DNA from: a halophilic archaeon SHRA6
GTDB lineage: Archaea > Halobacteriota > Halobacteria > Halobacteriales > Haloferacaceae
Length of the DNA: 64,000 nt
Assembly (NCBI GenBank): GCA_005239175.1
Contig: SOPS01000001.1
Span: forward strand, 1,054,001 to 1,118,000
Reading direction: 5' to 3'
Both the position numbers and the translations under genes were made by a program. Shown here piece by piece: positions 53,138-61,674 of the stretch (within the stretch, counting starts at the first letter, position 1; every line of letters starts with the position of its first letter). Below the pieces are notes generated by a model. The model did not search any database, was not told the origin of the DNA, and saw only the letters and a list, made by a program, of their open reading frames with translations.

Positions 53138-53476
53138 AGCTGTGTGGTTCGATTGGATGAACAAAACTCCGTGGGTTAGCAGAGATCCACAGCAGCGACG
53201 CGGTCGTCGGTGCCTCGATGCTGTCGATCCTCGCGCGGACACCATCACTGTTCCACCCGTTCATCGCCGAAATCGGGAACCCTGCCCGGTGGTTTGGGTC
53301 CACGATTCGTCGAAGAAGACCAGTTTGGCGCGACGATTCGTCGAAGAAGACCAGTTTACCGCCACGATTTGTCGTGAGAAATCAGGTCTGTTTCGACAAA
53401 CGACAGCGTAGCACTGCGGCGAGCGTTTGATCGACGACCCGAAAGACTGACAACCGTCAACGATCCACCGACGGAT
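53138..53476. other. 339-bp gap with a 31-bp repeat
   Basis: Divergent intergenic region between the UDG and a small membrane protein. It contains two full 31-bp units and a partial copy (53302-53374). I see no gene here; plus-strand frames to about 53430 are basic or lack a start. Confidence 0.45.
53302..53374. repeat. 31-bp direct repeat, two copies plus partial third
   Basis: Units start at 53302, 53333 and 53364 (ACGATTCGTCGAAGAAGACC pattern; the third starts ACGATTTGTCG). The 31-bp spacing is not a multiple of three and the region is not coding. Confidence 0.9.
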
Positions 53477-53719
53477 ATGGAACTCCTCTCGGAGTACGTG
53501 CTCGGGGTCTTCGAACTCGTGGCGTACCTCATCGGTGCAGGACTGCTTTCTGGAATCGGGCTCTACGTCGAATCACTTGCGTACGGGTCCTACCTCGCCG
53601 GCGAAATCGAAGTCGCGGCGTGGTTTGCCGCGGCTGGTGCGATCGCGCTGTACGTTGGCGTTTACGCCGTCGGTGCGACTGAGCTGCTCCCGCGGATTCG
53701 GGCGTATCGATCGGCGTAA
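53477..53719 (+). CDS. Small two-helix membrane protein
   Basis: 80 residues with two hydrophobic helices (about 8-28 and 48-70) joined by an acidic segment. I recognise no domain by name, though similar short haloarchaeal proteins are common. Its stop is about 40 bp from the start of a 33-bp tandem repeat. Confidence 0.72.
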   Translation: MELLSEYVLGVFELVAYLIGAGLLSGIGLYVESLAYGSYLAGEIEVAAWFAAAGAIALYVGVYAVGATELLPRIRAYRSA

Positions 53720-53744
53720 CCGGGCTGTCGCTACCGACAACCAA

Positions 53745-53880
53745 GATCGAAACACCGTCACGATCGCTTGTACTCAGGCTTGAAACACCGCCACGATCGC
53801 GGTTGCTCAGGCTTGAAACACCGCCACGATCGCGGTTGCTCAGGCTTGAAACACCGCCACGATCGCGGTTGCTCAGGATC
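53745..53880. repeat. 33-bp tandem repeat copying the prs 3' end
   Basis: Full units start at 53761, 53794 and 53827, with a fourth (53860) merging into the prs stop codon and a partial copy before 53761. Each contains CGATCGCGGTTGCTCAGG. On the minus strand a unit reads GCGGTGTTTCAAGCCTGA, matching the prs ending GCAGTGCTTCGATCCTGA, so last codons and stop are duplicated. The unit length is a multiple of three. Confidence 0.93.
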
Positions 53881-54736
53881 GAAGCACTGCCGTGATTGCC
53901 GGCGCAGCCGAGATTTCACTGACCGATCGCTCGATCGTGTCGGTGCCGTACACCGCAGAGATACCTGCCGCCGAGAGCTTCGCGAGCGCGTTATTTGCGA
54001 GCATCGGATGGACACAGGTGACGTAGACGCCCGCCGCACCACGATCGCGTAGGACCGCAATCGCCTCGCTCATTGTCGATCCGGTCGCGATGATGTCGTC
54101 GACAAGGACCACGTCGCGTCCCTCGACGGTGGCGTCGCTCGGTGAGATGTCGACCGCGCCGGTGTCGTAGTCGCGATCTTTTTCGAAATAGTCGGTCTCA
54201 CCCTGTCCGTAGCTGTCGCGAACGGTTTCGGCGAGCTCGATCGCACCTGCGTCTGGGGAGAGAAACAGCGGGTCGGTGAGCGCGTCAGGTAACGGTTCCG
54301 CGAGATGTGCCGCAGCGTCGACTGTCTCGACAGAAGTCGAAAAGAACGACGCGATCGACGGTTCGTGGGGATTCACCAACACAATCCGATCGGCCGCAGT
54401 ATCAATTGCCGCAGCGATTGCGCGCGCGGAGACCGGTTGTCCGTCACTGAACGCTCGGTCCTGTCTGGCGTAGCCCATGTACGGAATCACAGCGGTGACA
54501 GTCGTCGCGCCGGCCTCACGAGCCGCATCCGCGAGTTGAAGCAGTTCGATGTGGGCGTCGTTGCTCACGGTTGCGGCAACGACGATCGCCGAATCGTCAT
54601 CGAACTGAGGAACAGCGGCAAGGGTTTCACCGTCCGGGAAGCGATCGAAGGTCGGTACGGCCAGCGTAGCGTCGAGTTCGCGGGCGAGCGCGGCAGCCAG
54701 CGACTGCGACGCGGAGCCGGGAACGATAGTGGTCAT
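53873..54736 (-). CDS. prs: Ribose-phosphate pyrophosphokinase (PRPP synthetase)
   Basis: 287 residues from ATG 54736. Active-site and PRPP-binding motifs: FPDGETLAAVP, YMGYARQDRAF and the PRPP loop VVLVDDIIATGSTM. Makes PRPP from ribose-5-phosphate and ATP. Its 3' end lies at the edge of a 33-bp tandem repeat containing copies of its stop. Confidence 0.92.
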   Translation of the reverse strand: MTTIVPGSASQSLAAALARELDATLAVPTFDRFPDGETLAAVPQFDDDSAIVVAATVSNDAHIELLQLADAAREAGATTVTAVIPYMGYARQDRAFSDGQPVSARAIAAAIDTAADRIVLVNPHEPSIASFFSTSVETVDAAAHLAEPLPDALTDPLFLSPDAGAIELAETVRDSYGQGETDYFEKDRDYDTGAVDISPSDATVEGRDVVLVDDIIATGSTMSEAIAVLRDRGAAGVYVTCVHPMLANNALAKLSAAGISAVYGTDTIERSVSEISAAPAITAVLRS

Positions 54737-54758
54737 ACGGGGATACTCACGACCGCGC

Positions 54759-55580
54759 CTAAACGCCGTTTCGGTCCGCCGCGATCGCAATCGACCGCGC
54801 CTCGGTGACACCGAGCAGCTGGTGTCGCCACCCGTCACCAGCGTCGACACAGAGCCGACCGGCCGAAGTCACAGCAACAAGCAGCCCAGCACCGTGGGCC
54901 AACGCGACGATCGGCTCTGCAACCGGCGAGTCGATCGGCTCCCACGCGTGCCCGGAGTACGCGAAGAGTCCATCCGCTCCGACAGCGTGGCCGCTCTCGT
55001 GTCCATCGCCGGCAACGAGTTCGAACGATCCATCGACGTCTTTCATCCAGCCGTTTCCGAGCGTGTACAGTCCCGAGGCCGTCGCGGCAAAGGGAACGCC
55101 TCGACCGACGACATCTCGGACATCAGAAAGTCCGACGCCAGTGAGCGAGGCGTCTTCGATACGGTAGACCCCGTCTGCGGCCGCGACCAGCGGGGGATCG
55201 ATCGCCCGCACCCCTTCGGTGTGACCGATCGTGTCGATCCCCCCGTCGAAGCCAAGCCGGCGAACTGAGCCATCGGGCCCAGCGACAAGAAATCCATCCG
55301 GGTCGGCAGCGATCGCGACAGCGTCGGCGTGCGCAATCCGGGTGAACGGTCGATCGTCGTCACCGTTGACCGCGGCAGTGTGGACCCCCGAGTCAGTCGC
55401 GATCGCGACAACGTCGTCGGCCACAGCGACGTCCGCAACTGTTTCGCGGTAGCGTAACGAGAACTCACCGATCTGCTCACCCGACACTTCGACAGCGACG
55501 AGCCCGAGTTCCGTCGCGAGGAACACCGCCGTGGAGCCAGACCGATCGCCGAAGACGCGCTTTTCTGTGAGCGTTTGCAT
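54759..55580 (-). CDS. HVO_0234-like beta-propeller protein
   Basis: 273 residues of repeating four-strand motifs (GLVAVEVSGEQIGEFSLRYR, DGSVRRLGFDGGIDTIGHTE, GLYTLGNGWMKDVDGSFELV) with no signal peptide or cysteine cluster. The fold is a WD40-like propeller common to haloarchaeal HVO_0234-type proteins; substrate and role are unknown. It is divergent from the phosphate permease, 148 bp apart, and 22 bp upstream of prs. Confidence 0.8.
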   Translation of the reverse strand: MQTLTEKRVFGDRSGSTAVFLATELGLVAVEVSGEQIGEFSLRYRETVADVAVADDVVAIATDSGVHTAAVNGDDDRPFTRIAHADAVAIAADPDGFLVAGPDGSVRRLGFDGGIDTIGHTEGVRAIDPPLVAAADGVYRIEDASLTGVGLSDVRDVVGRGVPFAATASGLYTLGNGWMKDVDGSFELVAGDGHESGHAVGADGLFAYSGHAWEPIDSPVAEPIVALAHGAGLLVAVTSAGRLCVDAGDGWRHQLLGVTEARSIAIAADRNGV

Positions 55581-55727
55581 GTCTCAGCGTTCGCTGGCCG
55601 ATTGCAAAAAGATGCGGCAGTGGTCGCAGCTTCGATCGGCTACAGAGACGCCGTACTCGAAGCGCGAAACTTACCACGACCGCGCTCGTGTCTCCAGTGT
55701 GATCGAACAGCTGGTCGGAGGAGTGAT

Positions 55728-56909
55728 ATGATCGAACTGCTACTCGGCATTGGGCTCGTGGTGGCGATGTTCGTCGGTTACAACATCGGTGGTGCGACGA
55801 CAGGACCGGCCTTCGGTCCCGCAGTCGGAGCCGGTGTTATTTCAAAAACACTAGCGGCGGCGCTGATGTCGGTGTTCTTCTTTGTTGGTGCGTGGACAAT
55901 CGGTCGACGGGTCGTTGATACCCTAGGGCGCGAGTTGGTGTTCAACCCCGCAATATTCACCATTGAAGCGAGTATTACCGTGCTGTTTTTCATCGGGCTC
56001 GCGCTGTTTGTCGGGAACGTGTTTGGCGTGCCTGCGTCGACCTCGATGACCGCTGTTGGGGCCATCGCTGGACTCGGACTCGCGACGAACGAACTCAACT
56101 GGGCAGTGATGGGCGAAATCGTCGCGTGGTGGCTCGTTGCACCCGTAATCGGCTTTTGGGTTTCGGGCGTCATCGGGCGGTACTTTTACGCTGAACTCAA
56201 CCGTCGTATCGCCCTAATCCAGTCGGACGGAAAACTGCTGACGGTCGATCGATCGGGATCGATTCCGTCGGTTGGGCTGGGGCCAAACACGACGACACGG
56301 GAACTAGTCGGAACGTCAGTCGTCGTAGCGATCGGCTGTGTGATGGCGTTCAGTTCGGGGACGAGCAACGTCGCAAATGCAATTGCCCCGCTTGTCGGCA
56401 GCGGCGCACTCGAAATGAACCCCGGAATTATCATCGCCTGTGTCGCGGTCGCAATCGGTGCGTTCACAATTGCACGACGAACGCTCGATACACTCGGTAA
56501 CGATATCACCGCGCTGCCGTTGACGGCGGCGATTATCGTCTCGACGGTAAGTGCGATTCTCGTCGTTGGGCTGTCGCTCATCGGCATCCCCGCGAGTTTC
56601 GTCGTCATTGCGACCACGTCGATCGTTGGGCTGGGATGGGGTCGAGCAACCCGAACGACAACCGTCAGAGACAGTGTTCGCGGAACCGCCGAAAGACCGC
56701 GTGTCTCCGTCGGAGCCCTCGCTGCTGATGAGGAAGGCGAAGAGTTACCCGAGATCGGCGAAGAAAACCCCGCTGATATCCCAAGCGCATCGGACCTGTT
56801 CAATCCATCCACAACTGCACGCGTGTTGATAATGCAGAACGTCGTCCCGCTCATTTCGACGATCGGGGCGTTCCTCGTCTTCCGGTTCGTCCCGGTTTTC
56901 GGGTGGTGA
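55728..56909 (+). CDS. pit: PiT-family inorganic phosphate permease
   Basis: 393 residues from ATG 55728, preceded by a GGAGG Shine-Dalgarno sequence at 55717-55722. Ten or more helices; the duplicated signature is seen as GVPASTSMTAVGAIAGLGLA and GTSNVANAIAP. Imports phosphate with a cation. A charged cytoplasmic loop falls near residue 320-365. It is followed one base later by a DUF2062 gene, so the two are one operon. Confidence 0.92.
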   Translation: MIELLLGIGLVVAMFVGYNIGGATTGPAFGPAVGAGVISKTLAAALMSVFFFVGAWTIGRRVVDTLGRELVFNPAIFTIEASITVLFFIGLALFVGNVFGVPASTSMTAVGAIAGLGLATNELNWAVMGEIVAWWLVAPVIGFWVSGVIGRYFYAELNRRIALIQSDGKLLTVDRSGSIPSVGLGPNTTTRELVGTSVVVAIGCVMAFSSGTSNVANAIAPLVGSGALEMNPGIIIACVAVAIGAFTIARRTLDTLGNDITALPLTAAIIVSTVSAILVVGLSLIGIPASFVVIATTSIVGLGWGRATRTTTVRDSVRGTAERPRVSVGALAADEEGEELPEIGEENPADIPSASDLFNPSTTARVLIMQNVVPLISTIGAFLVFRFVPVFGW

Positions 56910-56910
56910 C

Positions 56911-57405
56911 ATGCAACAAGGGCGGCTGGGGACGTACTGGACAAAAGCCCGCGCAGAACTGCGACGGGCGTTCGCAGAACAACATACGCCACATGAAGTT
57001 GCCGGCAGTTTTGCCATTGGCGTCTTCGTGACGACGCTGCCGACCGGCGGCCTCGGGTTGGGGCTGTTTTGGCTACTAACGCGGCTGTCTGCGCGGATCA
57101 GCTCAATCGCGATCTTCTCTTCAGTGCTCGTAATCAACCCGTTGGTCAAAGCGCCAATGTACGTCGCAGCCTTCTGGGTTGGAAGCCTCATTTTCGGGCG
57201 ATCGCCCACGTCGCTCGAAGCCAGCGCAGAGGGTGCGGTTTCAGTTGCGTTGATGACCGTCTCGGGGTTTGTCGTTTTTGGGATCGGGGTGGCGATCGTC
57301 GGCTACGCGATCGTCTACGGGATGACGAGAGCGTATCAGGCCCGCGAGTTACACATCGTTGACGAACTCGTTGACGACGAGTTGTTGGCTGAGCGCGATC
57401 GGTGA
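56911..57405 (+). CDS. DUF2062 membrane protein
   Basis: 164 residues. Core HEVAGSFAIGVFVTTLPTGG (EVAGSxAxGxF) is the DUF2062 signature; three or four helices follow, with a charged C-terminus (ELVDDELLAERDR). Function unknown; similar proteins sit near transporters. It begins one base after the phosphate permease stop. Confidence 0.88.
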   Translation: MQQGRLGTYWTKARAELRRAFAEQHTPHEVAGSFAIGVFVTTLPTGGLGLGLFWLLTRLSARISSIAIFSSVLVINPLVKAPMYVAAFWVGSLIFGRSPTSLEASAEGAVSVALMTVSGFVVFGIGVAIVGYAIVYGMTRAYQARELHIVDELVDDELLAERDR

Positions 57406-57517
57406 AATAAGAAACCCGGTCCCATGCGCTGTTGGGATCCGCAAGATGGCATCGGATTTTGTAGCCGGACGAGCGACACAGCGTGGATCTATCGGCGGGG
57501 TCGGTGCGATCGGTGTC

Positions 57518-58021
57518 TTATTCGACTTGTCCACGGAACACGTATTCGCGAACTGTCTCACCGAATAGATCCGCCTCCTGTTCGTCAATTACGCCGTAGC
57601 CGTGTTTCTTGTAAAATGACGTTCCGACATCGTTCTTGGCGAGCACCTGAAACTGGATTGTATCATATCCTCGTTGACGACAGACATCCTCGAACGCTTC
57701 CAGTAAGGCTGTTCCAATCCCGTTTCCCCAATAATCAGGATCGACATAAATCGCGCCAAGCGTAGCAATCGTCTCTTCGCCGCTTGGTCCACCACTGGTG
57801 TAGCCGAGGATGCGTCCGGTTGTTTCTGCGACAAAGTACGGTACATCTTCATGTTCGATCTGCGCCCGTGTCGTGTCGGGATCATACCATTCCGTCATCG
57901 CGGAATCGATCGTTTCCTGTGAAAGGAACTCACCGTATGCTGCATTCCATCCGCGTTCGGCGATCCGCAAAATCGCGGGAATATCTCGCGATACCGCCGT
58001 GCGGATCGTGACGTCAGCCAT
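57518..58021 (-). CDS. GNAT-family N-acetyltransferase
   Basis: 167 residues. Acetyl-CoA loop DYWGNGIGTALLEAFEDVC, with YVDPDYWGNGIGT and TIQFQVLAKNDVGTSFYKKH as later motifs. Substrate unknown. Convergent with the DUF2062 gene. Confidence 0.88.
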   Translation of the reverse strand: MADVTIRTAVSRDIPAILRIAERGWNAAYGEFLSQETIDSAMTEWYDPDTTRAQIEHEDVPYFVAETTGRILGYTSGGPSGEETIATLGAIYVDPDYWGNGIGTALLEAFEDVCRQRGYDTIQFQVLAKNDVGTSFYKKHGYGVIDEQEADLFGETVREYVFRGQVE

Positions 58022-58210
58022 ACCCCACGATTTAGTTACTCTTGGTGAAAATAGTTCGTCGATCTAGCATGATGAATACAGCCTCTGTATCGCACGGTAG
58101 TTCTACCAACTGCTGAATAGGTCACCTCAGCCGTGCAGGATAGACAGCGCGAATGTAGGACGAACCGAGGTAGTTCACGGGAGAGCGATCGCTCAGTACA
58201 GAGAACGGAT

Positions 58211-58930
58211 TTATCCGTCTGTGTCTTTCCAGTCGTCGGAGTCTCCTTCACGGAATTCACCCTTTGCATGGCGCTCGCGGGGCCAGAAGGTGACGCCCAG
58301 CAGTACGACGTAGAACACGCCCACAGCAGCAACTACGACAATCCCGGGGATACGGGCGATTCCAGCGGTCGTCAGCCAGTCTTGCCGCGGCGCGAACGCG
58401 GTGATCCTGACGATCCACGCGACCAAGAGGACACTGAGCAGCGCAAGGTACACACGCCGGAGCCGGTTTGCGAGTGCTTCGTAGAACGAGACCTTCAGCG
58501 TCGGTCTGCGATAGTCCCTGCTCAGTTCCGCTCGCCAATCGTGACTTTCAGTACCTTGGGACGGATCGAGGGCGTTTGCGAACAGGTTCTCTTGGATGAC
58601 TCGAGCACGAGAGCGAAACACGTCGTAGTCGCGGTACCGCCGTGCTTCGATGCCCAGAAAGACGGTGACGACAACGATCCCGATCAGCACAATATAGTGT
58701 GGATTGTCCGCACTCGAAAACGCCCACGTCAAGATTGCGGCCATCAGTGTCACTGCCCACGTCGTCGTCTCGTCGAGGCGCTGCCGCCACGTCCCCACCC
58801 GGTCGATCTCGCCACGATAGGCGTGGGCCATCATCGAACCGAGTCCCGTACTGTCGTCAACCATTTCGCGGCCGATCTCCCGTTGGTCGGGTGCTGTTGG
58901 GTCGAACTCGTCGCTACTCGAATCGGTCAT
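58211..58930 (-). CDS. DUF2270 membrane protein
   Basis: 239 residues from ATG 58930. Acidic N-terminal 50 residues, a helix pair at about 65-105 (WAVTLMAAILTWAFSSADNP, IVLIGIVVVTVFLGIEARRY), then RRYRDYDVFRSRARVIQENL and another helix pair near 175-230. DUF2270 is typically a haloarchaeal membrane protein of unknown role. It is divergent from the SIMPL lipoprotein. Confidence 0.88.
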   Translation of the reverse strand: MTDSSSDEFDPTAPDQREIGREMVDDSTGLGSMMAHAYRGEIDRVGTWRQRLDETTTWAVTLMAAILTWAFSSADNPHYIVLIGIVVVTVFLGIEARRYRDYDVFRSRARVIQENLFANALDPSQGTESHDWRAELSRDYRRPTLKVSFYEALANRLRRVYLALLSVLLVAWIVRITAFAPRQDWLTTAGIARIPGIVVVAAVGVFYVVLLGVTFWPRERHAKGEFREGDSDDWKDTDG

Positions 58931-59203
58931 AGAGGAGAGACATCTCCTCGCTTCATAAGCAGTTGTGGTGACGGCGTGATCTGAATGTCCTGTACTGAAG
59001 AACATCGAACAGTACGGCGGTACATTCGATCGGTTGATTCAGAATTTAGGTGGAGAAAATACCGCAGTTCCCGTGCTGACTACATCCGCTGTGTTTTGTA
59101 CAGCATGTCTATCAGGTCCGGAGGATTTCAACAAAAACAGATAACACAAAGACATCTTTGTGCCTACGGCGTTTTTTATACTGATCCGATCGTCGTCGCT
59201 ACT
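58931..59203. other. Divergent promoter region
   Basis: Between DUF2270 and the SIMPL lipoprotein. A T-tract and TATA (GTTTTTTATACTG, 59170-59182) sit 28 bp before the ATG at 59204, so that gene is probably leaderless. No gene or repeat in between. Confidence 0.45.
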
Positions 59204-59983
59204 ATGCGACGCAGACAGTTCATTACCGCTGCAGGCGGCATTGGTGCCGGCCTCGCGAGTGCAGGATGTACCTCACTCGCAGCAACACCGATTGGGAATA
59301 CAGACGAAACAGCCGACCCGTCAGTTAGCGGATCAAACACCCAGGTAGACCAGCTCAACGTCAACGGCCAATTCATCCACGTGGCGGCATCCGGTACGGT
59401 CGAAACTGAACCGGACACTGCCTCGATATCCGTGGTAATCGAAGCGAGCGGCACCGAGGCTGAAGCAGTTCGCGAGGAACTCGCAAGCCGCGCCGAGGAG
59501 CTGAAAGACGCGTTACTCGAATACGGTCTCGACGATGAGCAGATAACCACCGGACGATACGACATCCGCGAGCACAGAGACAACGGGACCTATCGAGGAG
59601 TGAACGAGTTCCGAATCAACGTAGAAGACGTCGATTCAGTCGGTGAACTCATCGATACAGCCGTTGACGGGGGAGCCGACGAGATCGGACGAATCCACTT
59701 CGGAGTCTCCGAGGATCGGCGGGACGAACTCCGCGAGGAAGCGATCAAACTCGCCGCGGAAAACGCCCGACAGGAGGCAGAAGTTGTGGCTGAGGCAAAA
59801 AGCCTCACGATCACAGGTGTTCAGACGGTCTCGACTGATCCAGGTCGCGTGCGTCCGTACCGTGCCTCAGCCGGACATCTCGAGATGGCTGCCGCAGACG
59901 ACGGGGGAACGCCGACCCAGATTGACCGGGGGCCGGTAACCGTCTCGGCGCAAATAGAGGTGACGTACCGCTTCGAGAAGTGA
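59204..59983 (+). CDS. SIMPL (DUF541) domain lipoprotein with Tat signal
   Basis: 259 residues from ATG 59204. N-terminus MRRRQFITAAGGIGAGLASA carries twin arginines and the lipobox SAGC (C22), predicting Tat export and lipid anchoring. The rest is the SIMPL/DUF541 beta-barrel-like fold (IHVAASGTVETEPDTASISV, VDSVGELIDTAVDGGADEIG). Role unknown. Ahead of it lies a TATA element for a leaderless mRNA. Confidence 0.9.
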   Translation: MRRRQFITAAGGIGAGLASAGCTSLAATPIGNTDETADPSVSGSNTQVDQLNVNGQFIHVAASGTVETEPDTASISVVIEASGTEAEAVREELASRAEELKDALLEYGLDDEQITTGRYDIREHRDNGTYRGVNEFRINVEDVDSVGELIDTAVDGGADEIGRIHFGVSEDRRDELREEAIKLAAENARQEAEVVAEAKSLTITGVQTVSTDPGRVRPYRASAGHLEMAAADDGGTPTQIDRGPVTVSAQIEVTYRFEK

Positions 59984-60245
59984 GAATCAAACAAAGAGCG
60001 AGTCAATGCTGACGATCGACTCTCCACCCGCTGACGATCGACTCTCCACCCGCTGACGATCGACTCTCCACCCGCTGACGATCGGCCCTCCTCCCCGCTG
60101 ACGATCGGCCCTCCACTTCCCGCTGACGATCGACCCTCCACTTCCCGCTGACGATCGACCCTCCTCCCCGCTGACGATCGACCCTCCGCTCTCCGCTGAC
60201 GATCGGTCCTCCGCTACTTGAGATCCGACACGTTCGTCTCTATTT
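59984..60245. other. Intergenic region filled with GCTGACGATCG repeats
   Basis: Convergent gap between the SIMPL gene and the unknown 400-aa gene. Almost the whole length is a tandem repeat (60008-60211). Confidence 0.6.
60008..60211. repeat. Nine copies of GCTGACGATCG, 22-25-bp period
   Basis: The core GCTGACGATCG begins at 60008, 60030, 60052, 60074, 60097, 60122, 60147, 60170 and 60195. The first three spacings are 22 bp; later ones are 23-25 because the C-rich linkers (CTCC, CTTCC) vary. It is between convergent genes. Not a CRISPR array: no unique spacers. Confidence 0.95.
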
Positions 60246-61448
60246 TCAGAACGTCGTTGCTATCTCAAACCCATAGGTGAAATCTTCGACGCTCCGCTGG
60301 TCAAGGTGCTCGTTTGGCTCAATGCCGTGATCTCGGAGGATCGAAATGGCCGCCGAGAGCGATCGATCGAGCGTGGCAGTCTCCGTGGATGAGTCGAGAT
60401 TGATCTCTTTGGCCGGGAGTTCCGATCGATCGTCGACGCCTGCGGTCGCTTCAAGAAAATCCGGTTCGACTGCCGCTGGCGGCTGGTGATACGAATAGTC
60501 CTCGATGTAGAAGCACAGCAGTTCGTGGCCGTCACTGAGCGTATGCCGGACAACCCGAATCGAATCCGGATCGAACTTGCCGAATCGATGGACTGCGACA
60601 GTTTTTGTCCGATACAGTGCACGCTTTCGAACCGCATGCGCTCGTGCGTGCGCGCCATCACCGCGGCGGTACGCTGTATCGGCTTCCGCTCCGAGGCGCT
60701 TGGCGTGCCGGTTGATGGTGAACACTGCCTCTAGTAGCTCGTCGGACTGTGGAAGTGGATCGAGCTCCTCGTAAGTAATCTCGGGATGGCGAGACGGTGG
60801 TGAGAAATCCACTTCACGTGGCTCAATATCTGGCTCTGTGGGTTGCTCAGCGATCGATTCAAGGACTTCGACCCGACTGATCTGACCAACCTCGATTCGG
60901 TCAAATCCTCGGACATCCGTGACTCCTTCCGCACGGATCGCACGGACAGAGAGCGTCGGGCGATCGAACGAGACCGGTGGTCGATCGGGATACCTATCGG
61001 AAGCGTTGGACGCCCATTCGGTGATAACTGGCGAATCAGAGGGAATCCCATCTAGATGCGAGAACGTGTACGGCGCTTCGGACGTGTGGAGACCGTCTTC
61101 GCGACTTGCCCAGACCTCAAGCGTTCGGCGTGGCGGAAAGAACGGACTTCTGAGATCGGCGTCGTCCGCGTCCCAGTGACGATCGAGCCCGGTTCGAATC
61201 CATTCGGAAGGGGGGAGGTGCAGCCCATCCATACAAAACAGTGTGAGACCGCCATCTTCGATCGCGGCGCGTTCAACGATAGCGTCAAAGTAGTCGACCG
61301 AGACGGTCGCCGTAGCTGGAGTCCCACCGCGACACGGCTCGGTCGGGATCGTAAGCTGTCCATCTTCAAGATGGATGCGAACCGGCTCGTCAACGTTCGT
61401 CACGAGCATGTGGGCGATCGTGTCGGGTGTCTGTATATTTGTCATCAC
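60246..61448 (-). CDS. Unrecognised 400-aa haloarchaeal protein
   Basis: 400 residues, ATG at 61448. N-terminal part (about 1-120) is strand-rich and acidic (AHMLVTNVDEPVRIHLEDGQ) with a conserved-looking MDGLHLPPSEWIRTGLDRHW. A central part contains PEITYEELDPLPQSDELLEA followed by TINRHAKRLGAEADTAYRRG. C-terminus SVEDFTYGFEIATTF. No walker, metal or signal motif that I can name. Acidic composition supports coding. Its upstream flank holds a 24-bp repeat. Confidence 0.78.
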   Translation of the reverse strand: MMTNIQTPDTIAHMLVTNVDEPVRIHLEDGQLTIPTEPCRGGTPATATVSVDYFDAIVERAAIEDGGLTLFCMDGLHLPPSEWIRTGLDRHWDADDADLRSPFFPPRRTLEVWASREDGLHTSEAPYTFSHLDGIPSDSPVITEWASNASDRYPDRPPVSFDRPTLSVRAIRAEGVTDVRGFDRIEVGQISRVEVLESIAEQPTEPDIEPREVDFSPPSRHPEITYEELDPLPQSDELLEAVFTINRHAKRLGAEADTAYRRGDGAHARAHAVRKRALYRTKTVAVHRFGKFDPDSIRVVRHTLSDGHELLCFYIEDYSYHQPPAAVEPDFLEATAGVDDRSELPAKEINLDSSTETATLDRSLSAAISILRDHGIEPNEHLDQRSVEDFTYGFEIATTF

Positions 61449-61674
61449 ACCCAGCGTGGACAGGTGTTCGTATTTGGATGTTCGCCACAGCCATTAGACC
61501 ACAGAGAATCTTCCAAGAAAACCGACGCTGGAGCCGAATCCCTCGGTTTCGAGTCCAGTGAGTATGGGGCCCAATGAAAAGTAAGCGATCGATCAAATAC
61601 AAAAAGAACTGATCGACTAAATATAAAAAGAACCGATCGAGCAAAAGACGACTGTCAAGCAGGGGTAGGACCGA
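61449..61674. other. Intergenic gap with 24-bp repeat and T-tracts
   Basis: Between the unknown gene start and the radical SAM stop, both on the minus strand. Holds the direct repeat at 61587-61640. Elsewhere no feature recognised. Confidence 0.45.
61587..61640. repeat. 24-bp repeat with T-tracts, two full copies plus partial
   Basis: Units start at 61587, 61611 and 61635 (GATCGA then AAATA and AAAAAGAAC). On the minus strand each gives TTCTTTTT after GATC, a stretch of T that suits an archaeal terminator of the radical SAM gene upstream. Confidence 0.88.

Noticed and set aside
60008-60211. CRISPR array
   Set aside because: Linkers between the cores are short C-rich variants, not unique spacers.
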